Source: Alteripontixanthobacter sp.
Lineage (GTDB): Bacteria > Pseudomonadota > Alphaproteobacteria > Sphingomonadales > Sphingomonadaceae
NCBI GenBank assembly: GCA_039968605.1
Contig: JBDVPM010000008.1
Location: 620,001 to 684,000 of the forward strand
Length of the DNA stretch: 64,000 nt
Direction: 5' to 3'
Notes under the pieces: generated by a model
The model's input: the letters and a program-made list of their open reading frames with translations, nothing else
Database searches by the model: none
What the model was told of the DNA's origin: nothing
Position numbers and translations under genes: made by a program
Part shown: one piece after another, positions 26,301 to 35,562 of the stretch
Layout: every line of letters begins with the position of its first letter
Numbering within the stretch: the first letter of the stretch is position 1

Positions 26301-27248
26301 CTACCCCTTCCACTCCAGCCCCATTTCCTCGTACATTTCCTTGTCCTGATCCCAGTTTTCCGCATGTTTGACGTGCAGGAACAAGTGGACTTTCTGCCCC
26401 AGAAGCTCGGCCAGCTCGGTGCGGGCCGCTTCGCCGATGGCCTTGATCCGCTGTCCGCCTTTGCCCAGCACGATGCTCTTCTGGCTATCGCGGGCGACCA
26501 CGATCTGCTGGCGGATTTCCACGCTGCCATCCTTGCGTTGGGTATAGCTTTCCGGCCGTACGGCGGTGTCGTAGGGCAATTCCTCGTGCAATTGGCGGTA
26601 TAGCTGCTCGCGCGTGATTTCCGTGGCGAGCAGGCGTTCCGAAGCGTTGCTGACCTGATCTTCCGGGTACATCCAGGCGCCCCCGGGCATCAGCTGCGCC
26701 AGCGCATCCTTCATCTCCGGCACCCCGTCGCCGGTCAATGCGGACACGAAGAACACCTCCGAAAAATCCAGCTTCGCGCCCAGTTCCTGCGCCAGCGCCA
26801 GCAGCGGCTCCTTGGGCGCGCGATCGACCTTGTTGAGCACCATGATCTTGCGCTCGGGCCGCTTCTCCAGCGCCTCCAGCAGTGGCTCCAGCTCGTGGCG
26901 GCGCTGCTTGATCGGATCGACCAGCAGGACAACCGCATCGGCCTCGCTCGCGCCTTCCCATGCCGCGCTGACCATCGCGCGGTCGAGCTTGCGGCGGGGC
27001 GAGAAGATTCCCGGCGTATCGACCAGGATCATCTGCGTATTGCCGTGCAGCGCGATACCCAGCATCCGGGCGCGGGTGGTTTGCGCCTTGGCGCTGGTAA
27101 TGGCGACCTTTTGTCCGACCAACTGGTTCACCAACGTGGATTTGCCCGCATTGGGCGCGCCGATTACGGCAACCACACCGCAGCGGGTTCCGGCGGATGT
27201 TCCGGTGGGTGTTTGGGGGGCCGTTTCGGGCGGTGTTTCGGTCAACAA
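26301..27248 (-). CDS. era: GTPase Era
   Basis: Essential GTPase that binds 16S rRNA and assists 30S assembly. The 315-residue protein shows G1 GAPNAGKST, G3 DTPG, G4 NKVD and a C-terminal KH domain with SIVLGKGGQRIKAIGEAAR. The start is TTG at 27248, which adds about 20 threonine/proline-rich residues before the G domain; this extension is unusual and a slightly later start cannot be excluded. It overlaps the rnc stop by 7 bases. The lepB-rnc-era order is classical. Confidence 0.95.
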   Translation of the reverse strand: MLTETPPETAPQTPTGTSAGTRCGVVAVIGAPNAGKSTLVNQLVGQKVAITSAKAQTTRARMLGIALHGNTQMILVDTPGIFSPRRKLDRAMVSAAWEGASEADAVVLLVDPIKQRRHELEPLLEALEKRPERKIMVLNKVDRAPKEPLLALAQELGAKLDFSEVFFVSALTGDGVPEMKDALAQLMPGGAWMYPEDQVSNASERLLATEITREQLYRQLHEELPYDTAVRPESYTQRKDGSVEIRQQIVVARDSQKSIVLGKGGQRIKAIGEAARTELAELLGQKVHLFLHVKHAENWDQDKEMYEEMGLEWKG

Positions 27249-27913
27249 AATTGCTCCATAAATGCTTTTGCGGCGAGGGTTTCGGCCTCTGCCTTGCTCG
27301 ATGCGCTGGCCTGCGCCTCCCCGACCTTCGCAATGCTCACGCGCATCTTGAAATTGGCGCGGTGATCGGGGCCGGAGCGGTCGATGGTCTCGTAACTCGG
27401 CGTGGCGCGGTTATTGGCCGCCGCCCATTCCTGCAACGCGCTTTTCGGGTGCTTCAGCTTGCCCGCATTGCCTTCGACCAGCGATCGCCACAGCTGCCGG
27501 ATCAGATCGCGCGTCACGTCGAAACCGGCCTCGCGCTGGCTCGCGCCGAGCAGCGATTCCATTACATCGCCCAGCAGATTGTCGCCATGCTGCGCCGCCT
27601 CGTCGCGGGCCTGCTTGCCCAGACGCATATGGTCCGCCACCCCGATATCGCGTGCCACGGCGGCGCAGGCGCTCTTGCTGACCAGCGCGTTTAGCCGCTG
27701 CGCCAGCTTGCCTTCGGCTCCCCGGTTGCGCTCATACAGCCAGTCGGCAATCGCCAGGCCAAGCACCCGGTCGCCGAGGAACTCCAAGCGCTGGTAATCG
27801 CGGTCCTCACCCTTGCTGCCATGGGTGAGCGCCTCCAGCCACAGCGCCTCGTCCTGCACGGCGAAACCCGCCTTGCGCAGCCAGTCGCGCGTTTCGGGCG
27901 CCAGTCCGCTCAC
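27242..27913 (-). CDS. rnc: Ribonuclease III
   Basis: Double-strand-specific endoribonuclease that processes rRNA precursors. The 223-residue protein has the catalytic signature QRLEFLGDRVLG (E44, D48) and GDVMES with D116 and E119, plus a C-terminal double-stranded RNA-binding domain (KSALQEWAAAN, then ASSKAEAETLAAKAF). I use the GTG at 27913 because it overlaps the lepB stop (GTGA) and gives the normal N-terminus; the longer frame lies wholly in lepB. It is the middle gene of a coupled three-gene unit. Confidence 0.95.
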   Translation of the reverse strand: MSGLAPETRDWLRKAGFAVQDEALWLEALTHGSKGEDRDYQRLEFLGDRVLGLAIADWLYERNRGAEGKLAQRLNALVSKSACAAVARDIGVADHMRLGKQARDEAAQHGDNLLGDVMESLLGASQREAGFDVTRDLIRQLWRSLVEGNAGKLKHPKSALQEWAAANNRATPSYETIDRSGPDHRANFKMRVSIAKVGEAQASASSKAEAETLAAKAFMEQFC

Positions 27914-28758
27914 AGCCCGTCGCCGATGCGGCCCCAGCGGGCGGCGGTGAACCAGGTCCACGGCTTGATCCATTCCGCCCCGCCATCGGTGGACCACACG
28001 ATTACTTGCGCCTCGCCTACCAGCAATTCCTGCGGAACCATCGCCAGCCCACCGCCAGCCTGTGCGCGAAAGCGGCTATCCTGCGAATTGTCGCGATTGT
28101 CGCCCATCAGGAACATCTCGCCCTCGCCGACCACGGCCGGACGATAATTATCCTGCGGCAGCGTGCCGAAATCGAGCACCTGGTATGTGCGCCCGCCCGG
28201 CAGGGTCTCGCGGTAACGCCGATAGCGGCAGATATCCTCGCCCTCGGCGGTGGTATCCGCCACCGCGCCCCATGCGCAGGAGGTGTTGGGCGACACGTGA
28301 ACGATAAAATCATCCATCTGTTCGCGCGGCAGGGCCTCGCCATTCAGGATCGGCACGCCGTCGCGCATGGCGATGGTATCGCCGGGCAGGGCGATCACCC
28401 GCTTGATATAATCCACCCCGTCGACCGGATGCTTGAAAATGACGACATCGCCGCGCTCCGGCTGGCTGGCAAGGATGCGGCCATCCCAAGGCGGGCTGAC
28501 GGGCCAGAACGAGTGCTTCGAGAAGCCGTAGGACCACTTGCTTGCGAGCAGGTAATCGCCGTTCATCAGGCGCGGCAGCATGCTTTCGCTGGGGATGTTG
28601 AACGGGCTGAACAGGAAGATACGGAAGATCAGCACCGCGATCACCAGCTTCAGCACGAATTTCGCGAAACTGCCGAATGTCTCGCCCTCTGCCGCCGCGT
28701 CATCCGCCTGCGCCTTGAGGGTGGCGGCGGTTTCATTGGTGGGCACCACTTCGCTCAT
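27910..28758 (-). CDS. lepB: Signal peptidase I
   Basis: Membrane serine protease that removes signal peptides from exported proteins. The 282-residue protein has one N-terminal membrane segment (about residues 32-51) followed by the catalytic Ser59 in IPSESMLP. The general-base lysine lies in YIKRVIALPGD, and GDNRDNSQDSR is the family box. Start ATG 28758 is used because the upstream extension is arginine-rich shadow sequence. It heads lepB-rnc-era and is divergent from pgi. Confidence 0.96.
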   Translation of the reverse strand: MSEVVPTNETAATLKAQADDAAAEGETFGSFAKFVLKLVIAVLIFRIFLFSPFNIPSESMLPRLMNGDYLLASKWSYGFSKHSFWPVSPPWDGRILASQPERGDVVIFKHPVDGVDYIKRVIALPGDTIAMRDGVPILNGEALPREQMDDFIVHVSPNTSCAWGAVADTTAEGEDICRYRRYRETLPGGRTYQVLDFGTLPQDNYRPAVVGEGEMFLMGDNRDNSQDSRFRAQAGGGLAMVPQELLVGEAQVIVWSTDGGAEWIKPWTWFTAARWGRIGDGL

Positions 28759-28864
28759 CGTGCAGCGTCCGACCGGGCGGCGAGCGCACCGGGCGCTGTT
28801 GCGGGCTTCCAAATCATGGCTGCGCCCTCTACGCGAGCCGCGCATCGCTTTGAAAGGATTTTCG

Positions 28865-30433
28865 ATGAATCGCGCCGCACAAACACAGATCGATTCAGCC
28901 TGGGAGGCTATCGGGAACTGTCCCGAGCGCAAGCTGACCGAATTGTTCGAAGGCGACGGCGAAGCGCGCGTAAAGGCGCTTTCGGGCCGGATCGAATGGG
29001 GCGTTTCCGATGGCGGGGGCGATCAACAGGCGGGCATCCTGTTCGACTGGTCCAAGACGCATCTGGACGAGTGCCTGCTGGACGGTTTCGAGGCGCTGGC
29101 CGAGGCGTCGGGCTTCAAGAAAAAGCGGGCGGCGCTGCTATCGGGCGAGAAGGTCAACAACACCGAAGGCCGCGCCGCCGAACATACCGCGCAGCGCGGA
29201 ATGGGGGCGGATGCCTCGGTCGAGGAGGCGCAGGCGCTCCACGCCCGCATGCAGATGCTGGTCGAGGCGATCCATTCCGGCGCATTGGGTGAGGTCGAGC
29301 ACCTGATCCATATCGGTATCGGCGGCAGCGCGCTCGGCCCGGCGCTGGCGGTCCGCGCGCTGACCCATGATGCGGTGGCAACGGGCGGTCCGGCGGTCGA
29401 TGTCCATGTCGTCTCGAACATCGACGGTGTCGCGTTGGAGCGGGCGTTTGCGGCGTGCAATCCAGCCACCACCATGATTGCGGTAGCCTCCAAGACCTTC
29501 ACCACGATTGAAACCATGACCAACGCTGCCAGCGCGCTTAAATGGCTGGGCGAGGGCGGGGTGGACGATCCCTATGGCCGCGTGGTCGCGCTGACCGCAT
29601 CGCCCGACAAGGCGGTGGAATGGGGCGTGGATGAGACCCGCGTGCTGCCTTTCCCGGAAAGCGTCGGTGGGCGCTATTCGCTGTGGACGAGCATCGGCTT
29701 TCCCGTGGCGATGGCGACCGGGTGGAGCGATTTTGCCGAAATGCTGGAAGGCGCAGCGGCGGTGGACCGGCACTTCGCGTCGGCCGACGGGCGCGCAAAC
29801 CTGCCGCTGCTCGCCGCCTTTGCGGATCGCTATTACACGCGGGTGCGCGGCTGCCAGACGCGGGCAGTGTTCGCCTATGACGAGCGTGCTGCGCTGTTCC
29901 CCGATTACCTCCAGCAGCTGGAAATGGAGAGCAATGGCAAGCGCGTGACCTCCGCCGGCGATCCGGTGGATGAACCGACCGCTGCGGTGACATGGGGCGG
30001 CGTTGGCACCGATGCGCAGCACGCGGTGTTCCAGCTACTCCACCAGGGCACGCATTTGATCCCGGTCGACTTCATCGCCAGCATCGCGCCGGGCGACGGG
30101 CTGGACCCGGCCCACCACCGCATCCTGCTCACCAATTGCTTCGCGCAAGGCGCCGCGCTGATGGCCGGTAAATCATCCGAAGATGGGGCGAGGGATTTTC
30201 CCGGAGACCGACCCAGCGCCACCATCCTTTGCGACGACATCGACGCCGCCACACTGGGCGCACTGATCGCCTTTCACGAACACCGCGTGTTTGCCGGCGC
30301 GGTGCTGATGGGGATCAATCCCTTCGACCAGTTCGGCGTGGAACTGGGTAAGGAGATGGCGAAAGCTATCGAGAGCGGCGGAGGGGAGTTCGACGCCAGT
30401 ACGCAAAGGTTGTTGGGGGCGGCTGGATTATAG
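28865..30433 (+). CDS. pgi: Glucose-6-phosphate isomerase
   Basis: Interconverts glucose 6-phosphate and fructose 6-phosphate. The 522-residue protein contains the sugar-phosphate segments HIGIGGSALGP and ASKTFTTIETMTNA, then GGRYSLWTSIGFP, and QLLHQGTHLIPVDF towards the C-terminus. ATG 28865 has a ribosome site GAAAGGA about nine bases upstream; the frame open before it overlaps divergent lepB. It ends 43 bases before the AT-rich gene that follows, and may mark the left edge of that insertion. Confidence 0.96.
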   Translation: MNRAAQTQIDSAWEAIGNCPERKLTELFEGDGEARVKALSGRIEWGVSDGGGDQQAGILFDWSKTHLDECLLDGFEALAEASGFKKKRAALLSGEKVNNTEGRAAEHTAQRGMGADASVEEAQALHARMQMLVEAIHSGALGEVEHLIHIGIGGSALGPALAVRALTHDAVATGGPAVDVHVVSNIDGVALERAFAACNPATTMIAVASKTFTTIETMTNAASALKWLGEGGVDDPYGRVVALTASPDKAVEWGVDETRVLPFPESVGGRYSLWTSIGFPVAMATGWSDFAEMLEGAAAVDRHFASADGRANLPLLAAFADRYYTRVRGCQTRAVFAYDERAALFPDYLQQLEMESNGKRVTSAGDPVDEPTAAVTWGGVGTDAQHAVFQLLHQGTHLIPVDFIASIAPGDGLDPAHHRILLTNCFAQGAALMAGKSSEDGARDFPGDRPSATILCDDIDAATLGALIAFHEHRVFAGAVLMGINPFDQFGVELGKEMAKAIESGGGEFDASTQRLLGAAGL

Positions 30434-30476
30434 TAGATGAGTTGTCCTCAAACTAGGTTTATCTATATGTGAACTT

Positions 30477-31385
30477 ATGGCGAGTGCACCTGAATTTCCT
30501 CTCGATCTTAGAGAGATGATGCATGACTGCATTTTGGAAATTTTTTGGCCGAAAAAGAAGATATCGGAGTTTCTTATCGGGGTCGGATGCCCGGAAAGCG
30601 TCATTCCCAATCTTCAGGAGAACAGCAGACACGAGATTATTGTCGAGACATTCTCGCAGCTAGGCAGTCGCTCTGACCGTGGATACCGAATTTTTCAGAC
30701 AATGCTTGATAGACTTCAGAACTGGACATACTTCGATCCTTATTGGTTCGAAAAAGTCGAAAAGCTGAACGAGAGATCGGCCCGAGCGAAGCTAGAGACT
30801 TTGCGGCAGAGCGTATTGAACCGAAATTTGCAGGTCAGTCGCCAGCAAAAGCAAGCATCGACAACCAAAACTCAAGCGGCGAAATCAAACGATCTATCCC
30901 AGCTCAAAAATGTGTTTGCCAAAATTTATGGGACGGAAATGAGCGCCCAGGCCCGCGGTCGATTGTTTGAGGATTTCTTAAAGCTCACATTCGATAAGCA
31001 AGGTGTTCAGATGGGTGAACCCTTTAGGATTATCGGTGAGCAGATTGACGGTTCGTTTAAATTTGAAGGCGAAAACTACATCGTCGAAGCTAAATGGCAG
31101 GATCCATCTACAGCGACAAATCAGCTCTACGGCTTTGCATTTAAAGTGGACGGAAAGATGCACGGCCGTGGTGTGTTTATCTCGGTGAATGGCTACTCTA
31201 ACGAGAGTATAAAAGCAGTAGTTCACGGCAAGCATATCAAGACGATCCTCATCGACGGGCAAGACATCTCCTTTGTGCTGGAAGGTCAGATAAGTCTGGC
31301 GGAGATGCTCGATTTCAAAATCCGCGCTGCCCAAACGCGTGGCGAAGTCTATGTTTGTGCTCTCCGACGAAAAAGCAAAGTCTGA
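30477..31385 (+). CDS. Putative PD-(D/E)XK nuclease, possibly a defence gene
   Basis: A 302-residue protein I cannot name. Its C-terminal half has a restriction-endonuclease-like core: D191 in EQIDGSF, then E204-A-K206 in YIVEAKW, spacing normal for PD-(D/E)XK enzymes, followed by strands and VFISVNGYS. The first 85 or so residues form a separate helical domain (DLREMMHDCILEIFWPKKK), and a polar linker lies near residues 120-145. Base composition is clearly more AT-rich than both neighbours, with codons rare elsewhere in the window. That suggests recent transfer. A type IV-like restriction or abortive-infection role is inference from the fold and composition. Confidence 0.65.
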   Translation: MASAPEFPLDLREMMHDCILEIFWPKKKISEFLIGVGCPESVIPNLQENSRHEIIVETFSQLGSRSDRGYRIFQTMLDRLQNWTYFDPYWFEKVEKLNERSARAKLETLRQSVLNRNLQVSRQQKQASTTKTQAAKSNDLSQLKNVFAKIYGTEMSAQARGRLFEDFLKLTFDKQGVQMGEPFRIIGEQIDGSFKFEGENYIVEAKWQDPSTATNQLYGFAFKVDGKMHGRGVFISVNGYSNESIKAVVHGKHIKTILIDGQDISFVLEGQISLAEMLDFKIRAAQTRGEVYVCALRRKSKV

Positions 31386-31451
31386 CAAATTTGAAGCTCG
31401 AACTTTAAGTTTGATTGACTTTTATGCTGCGCTGCACCACATAGCCCCAAT

Positions 31452-31508
31452 CGAAACGCCTCGCAGCGTGAACTGGCGAGCGTTCTAGCTCGCCCCGGCA
31501 GCGTTTCG
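31452..31508. repeat. Nested inverted repeats after the AT-rich gene
   Basis: An outer pair CGAAACGC/GCGTTTCG (31452-31459 with 31501-31508) encloses a perfect hairpin GGCGAGC/GCTCGCC (31475-31481 with 31488-31494). No T-run follows, so it is not a simple intrinsic terminator. The 228-base gap 31386-31613 also serves as the leader of the helicase gene. The element could be a transcription end signal, a mobile-element remnant or a small structured RNA. Confidence 0.4.
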
Positions 31509-31613
31509 GCTCTAATTTCAGATCACCCAATTCACGCGGGCGGTTATTTCCCCCGCGCCGCGCATGGCCTGTTGCCGTGCGCGCCGCATATTTTGCGAGT
31601 TTGATACTTCATA

Positions 31614-32996
31614 ATGACTACCACTTTCGACCAGCTCGGTCTTTCGCAGCCCGTGCTGCAGGCGCTCGACCTGCAGGGGTACAAGAACCCCACCCCGATC
31701 CAGGCGCAGGCAATTCCGCCGGTGCTGGAAGGGCGCGACCTGCTCGGGATTGCGCAGACGGGCACCGGCAAGACCGCTGCTTTCATGCTGCCCAGCATCG
31801 ATAATCTGCGCAAGGCCGACAACCAGATCCCGTTCAAATCCTGCCGTATGCTGGTGCTTGCACCCACGCGCGAGCTGGCCGGGCAGATCGCTCAGTCGGC
31901 CAAGGATTACGGCGCATTGGCGGGCCTCAAGGTCCATTCCATCGTCGGCGGCACTTCGGTCAACAAGGATCGCAACAAGCTGCATCGCGGCTGCGATATC
32001 CTCGTCGCCACGCCGGGCCGCTTGCTCGACCTGATCGATCAGCGCGCCTTCAACCTCGATGGCGTGGAAATCCTGATTTTGGACGAGGCCGACCAGATGC
32101 TCGACCTCGGATTCATCCATGCGCTGCGCAAGATCAACGAGCTGGTGCCCGACGATCGCCAGACGCTGTTTTTCAGCGCCACCATGCCGAAACAGATCAA
32201 GGAACTGGTCGGCAAATATTGTCATGATCCGGTTCAGGTCAGCGTTACCCCCGCCGCCAGTACGGCGGAGCGGATCGACCAGTACCTGCTGATGGTCCAG
32301 CAGGACGAGAAGCAGACGCTGCTCGAAATGCTGCTATCCGCCGAATATCCCGTGCCGGGCAAGCTGGAGCGGGTGCTGGTTTTTGCCCGCACCAAGCATG
32401 GCTGCGACCGCGTGGTGAAGAAGCTGGCGCAAGCCAATATCGCCGCCAATGCGATCCACGGCAACAAAAGCCAGCCGCAGCGCGAACGCGCGCTCGCGCA
32501 GTTCAAGTCTGCCAAGGTGCCGGTGCTGGTCGCAACCGATGTCGCTGCGCGCGGGATCGATATTCCCGGTGTCAGCCACGTCATCAATTACGAGCTGCCC
32601 AACGTGCCGGAACAATATGTCCACCGCATCGGGCGCACCGCGCGTGCGGGCAAGGACGGCGTGGCCATCGCTTTTTGCGCCGAGGATGAGCGCCAGTATC
32701 TCAAGGATATCCGCAAGCAGACCGACGCCGAGTTCGAGCGCCTTCCGCTGCCGGATAATTTCCGCGCCGTGGTCGAAGGTGTCGGCCCGACCAAGCCTGC
32801 GCCCAAACAGCAGCGCGGCCGCGTGAATCCGCGCCCCGCCGGCGGCAGTTCGGGCGGCCCCAAGCGCAAGCACCAGAGCCGTGCCGGCCGTCCGCAAGGT
32901 GGGGGCCAGGGTTCGGGCCAGGGTTCGGGCCAGGGTGGCGGCCAACGTCGCCGCAATCGCCGCAGCGGCGGCGGTGGGGGCGGCGGGCGCGGCTAA
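31614..32996 (+). CDS. DEAD-box ATP-dependent RNA helicase (RhlE-like)
   Basis: A 460-residue helicase with all core motifs: the Q motif (NPTPIQAQAIP), AQTGTGKT (residues 48-55), PTRELAGQI, DEAD in ILDEADQMLD, SAT, and HRIGRTARAG. The C-terminal 80 or so residues are basic and glycine/glutamine-rich with GSGQGSGQG repeats ending in RRSGGGGGGGRG, an RNA-binding tail. The family unwinds RNA in ribosome assembly, mRNA decay and cold adaptation; RhlE is the nearest type. A 228-base upstream gap leaves room for a long regulated leader, as cold-induced helicases often have. Confidence 0.93.
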   Translation: MTTTFDQLGLSQPVLQALDLQGYKNPTPIQAQAIPPVLEGRDLLGIAQTGTGKTAAFMLPSIDNLRKADNQIPFKSCRMLVLAPTRELAGQIAQSAKDYGALAGLKVHSIVGGTSVNKDRNKLHRGCDILVATPGRLLDLIDQRAFNLDGVEILILDEADQMLDLGFIHALRKINELVPDDRQTLFFSATMPKQIKELVGKYCHDPVQVSVTPAASTAERIDQYLLMVQQDEKQTLLEMLLSAEYPVPGKLERVLVFARTKHGCDRVVKKLAQANIAANAIHGNKSQPQRERALAQFKSAKVPVLVATDVAARGIDIPGVSHVINYELPNVPEQYVHRIGRTARAGKDGVAIAFCAEDERQYLKDIRKQTDAEFERLPLPDNFRAVVEGVGPTKPAPKQQRGRVNPRPAGGSSGGPKRKHQSRAGRPQGGGQGSGQGSGQGGGQRRRNRRSGGGGGGGRG

Positions 32997-33063
32997 GCCG
33001 CTTCGCTGCGCTTGCGAGAAGTCTTTCGCGCGGCCATAGCGCGCCTCCTGACAGGAGATGCGC

Positions 33064-34428
33064 ATGGCCGCCGAAGACCAATCTAATTACGATTACGACC
33101 TTTTCACCATTGGGGCCGGCTCCGGCGGGGTTCGCGCCAGCCGCGTATCCGCAGCGCATGGCGCGAAGGTCGCAATTGCGGAGGAACACCGGGTCGGCGG
33201 AACCTGCGTCATCCGCGGCTGCGTTCCCAAGAAGATGCTGGTCTACGGCGCCCATTTTGCCGAGGATCTGGAGGATTGCCAGAAATTCGGCTGGACTGTG
33301 GAAGGCAAGAGCTTCGACTGGATCACGCTGCGCGATAACGTGCTGGCCGATGTGGACCGGCTGGAAGGCGCCTATACCGAGACGCTGGAAAACCACGATG
33401 TCACCATCTTCAAGAACCGCGCAAAGCTGACCGGCCCGCACGAGATGACGCTGGACGATGGCAAGGTCGTCACTGCCAAACATATCCTCATCGCAACCGG
33501 CGCGCGCCCGCGCCTGCCCGATTGCGACGGGATCGAATATGGCATGACCTCGAACGAGGCGTTCCATCTCGATAAGCTTCCGAAGCGGGTGATCATCGCC
33601 GGCGGCGGCTACATCGCCAATGAATTTGCGGGGATTTTCAACGAATTCGGCAGCGATGTTTGCGTCGTCAATCGCGGCGATCAGCTGCTGCGCGGCTATG
33701 ACGAGGCGGTGCGCGATCGCCTGCTGCAGATCTCGATCATGAAAGGCATCGATTTCAAGTTCAACACCACTTTCGAATATATCAAGGAATGCCCCGAAGG
33801 CGGCTATTTCGTGAAGCTGGCGAATTGCGACGAGGAACATGCCGACCTGGTGATGTTCGCGGTCGGCCGCGTGCCCAATACCGAAGGGCTTGGGCTGGAA
33901 GATATCGGCGTGAAGCTTGGCGAGAATGGCGAGATCGAGGTCGATCAATACAGCAAGACCAGCCTCGATCACATCTATGCCGTGGGCGATGTGACGGACC
34001 GCGTCCAGCTGACGCCTGTCGCCATTCGAGAAGGGCAGGCCTTTGCCGACACGGTGTTCGGCGATGGCGATCCGGTGGCGGTCGATCATGGCTGCATCGC
34101 CAGCGCAGTATTCAGCCACCCGCCCATCGCGGCGGTCGGCATGACCGAAGGCGAGGCGAAGAACGCGCTTGGCAGCGTGCGCGTCTATATCTCGGATTTC
34201 AGGCCGATGAAAAACGTGCTTGCCGGTCGTAACGAACGCAGCCTGATGAAGATGATCTGCGACGGCGATAGCGACCGGATCGTGGGCATCCACATGATCG
34301 CTCCCGAAGCGCCCGAAATGATGCAGGCGGCAGCAATCGCGGTGAAAGCCGGGCTGACCAAGGCCGATTTCGACGCGACCACCGCCATCCACCCGACCAT
34401 GGCGGAAGAGCTGGTATTGATGCGGTAA
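33064..34428 (+). CDS. gor: Glutathione-disulfide reductase
   Basis: NADPH flavoenzyme that keeps glutathione reduced. The 454-residue protein has the FAD site TIGAGSGGVRASR, the redox disulfide C48/C53 in GGTCVIRGCVPKK, and the NADPH fold GGGYIANEFAG. The C-terminal catalytic His-Glu pair is in HPTMAEEL. Two ATGs compete (33058 and 33064); I choose the second because the ribosome site AGGAG (33053-33057) touches the first but lies six bases from the second. Together with trxB it covers both cytoplasmic thiol systems in this window. Confidence 0.94.
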   Translation: MAAEDQSNYDYDLFTIGAGSGGVRASRVSAAHGAKVAIAEEHRVGGTCVIRGCVPKKMLVYGAHFAEDLEDCQKFGWTVEGKSFDWITLRDNVLADVDRLEGAYTETLENHDVTIFKNRAKLTGPHEMTLDDGKVVTAKHILIATGARPRLPDCDGIEYGMTSNEAFHLDKLPKRVIIAGGGYIANEFAGIFNEFGSDVCVVNRGDQLLRGYDEAVRDRLLQISIMKGIDFKFNTTFEYIKECPEGGYFVKLANCDEEHADLVMFAVGRVPNTEGLGLEDIGVKLGENGEIEVDQYSKTSLDHIYAVGDVTDRVQLTPVAIREGQAFADTVFGDGDPVAVDHGCIASAVFSHPPIAAVGMTEGEAKNALGSVRVYISDFRPMKNVLAGRNERSLMKMICDGDSDRIVGIHMIAPEAPEMMQAAAIAVKAGLTKADFDATTAIHPTMAEELVLMR

Positions 34429-34480
34429 GTTGCGGCCCGCAACGCGCTCGCCTATCTCGCCCGCACAGGGGAGAATGGAA

Positions 34481-35494
34481 ATGGCGAAAACGGTTCTGGT
34501 CACGGGCGGCACGGGTTACATTGCAGGCGAGCTGATCCGGCAATTGCTGGAGCGAGACTGGACCGTCCGCACGACCGTGCGAAACAAGGCGAAAAGCGAG
34601 GCCGATCTCAAGGCGCGCTTCGGCCGGCATGTCGAGGTGTTTCAGGCAGAGCTGATGGACGATGCTGGCTGGGCCGATGCGGTCGCCGGCTGCACCCATG
34701 TCGCCCACGTCGCCAGCCCGATCGCCGCATCGACGCCAAAGGACGAAAACGAGATGATCGTGCCCGCCCGCGAAGGCACGCTACGCGCGCTGCGCTTCGC
34801 CTGCGAGGCGAAGGTCCATCGGTTCGTCCAGACCAGTTCGATGGCGGCGGTTGCCTATGGTCGCAGCGAGAAGGAATATACCGTCGATGAGAGCGACTGG
34901 ACCGATGTCGATCACGGCGACGTCTATCCCTATGTGAAATCGAAAACCATTGCGGAACGCGATGCCCGGCAGTGGGTCGCCGAAAACTGTCCGGATATGG
35001 AATTCGTCTCGGTCAATCCGTCGATGGTTCTGGGGCCGGTCGAAAATGCAGATTTCTCGCCCAGCGTGGAGGCGGTGAAGCAGCTTCTCGACGGATCGAT
35101 GCCGATGGCACCGGACCTGGGTTTTGCCGTGGTCGACACGCGCGACGTGGCGGCGCTGCATGTCAAATGCCTGGAGGAGCCGGGCTTGCGCGGAGAACGC
35201 TTCCTGGCGGCCGGGCGGTTCATGAAAATGATCGAAGTGGGCGAGGTGCTGCGCGCCAACCTGCCGGCGGATCAGGCCAGGAAAGTGCCGACAAAGGTCA
35301 TGCCGAACTGGCTGGTCCACATATTGGCGCTGTTCAACAAGGGCGTTGCCTCGATCAAGGGGGAACTCGGCAAGAGCCGCCATGTCGATGCCAGCCATGC
35401 GGAAAAAAAGCTCGGTTGGAAAACGCGGCCCGAAGAAGAGAGCATCACCGATTGCGCCAAGAGTCTGATTGCGCATGGCGTGGTAAAGGTCTGA
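34481..35494 (+). CDS. NAD(P)-dependent epimerase/dehydratase-family reductase (extended SDR)
   Basis: A 337-residue extended short-chain dehydrogenase resembling dihydroflavonol 4-reductase-like aldehyde reductases. The nucleotide site is VLVTGGTGYIAGELIRQLL and the catalytic Tyr-x3-Lys lies in YPYVKSKTIAERDA. TSSMAAVAYG is the preceding serine strand. ATG 34481 is preferred because it lies seven bases from AGGGGAG, whereas ATG 34475 is too close to it. Physiological substrates of these bacterial enzymes are mostly unknown small aldehydes or ketones. It stands between gor and pccB with no clear operon partner. Confidence 0.86.
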   Translation: MAKTVLVTGGTGYIAGELIRQLLERDWTVRTTVRNKAKSEADLKARFGRHVEVFQAELMDDAGWADAVAGCTHVAHVASPIAASTPKDENEMIVPAREGTLRALRFACEAKVHRFVQTSSMAAVAYGRSEKEYTVDESDWTDVDHGDVYPYVKSKTIAERDARQWVAENCPDMEFVSVNPSMVLGPVENADFSPSVEAVKQLLDGSMPMAPDLGFAVVDTRDVAALHVKCLEEPGLRGERFLAAGRFMKMIEVGEVLRANLPADQARKVPTKVMPNWLVHILALFNKGVASIKGELGKSRHVDASHAEKKLGWKTRPEEESITDCAKSLIAHGVVKV

Positions 35495-35562
35495 ACTGCA
35501 TCGCTTGACGCTGCTATCGGCGCGCAGCTACGCCGCGTCCAACGATCACACAGGGGAACTGA

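Noticed and set aside
32896-32950. Short tandem repeats (GGTTCGGGCCAG-like) considered as a CRISPR or minisatellite
   Set aside because: They encode the glycine/glutamine-rich tail of the helicase in frame; there are no spacers.
32701-34512. 603-residue open frame antisense to gor and the helicase end
   Set aside because: Spans two recognised genes on the opposite strand and resembles nothing.
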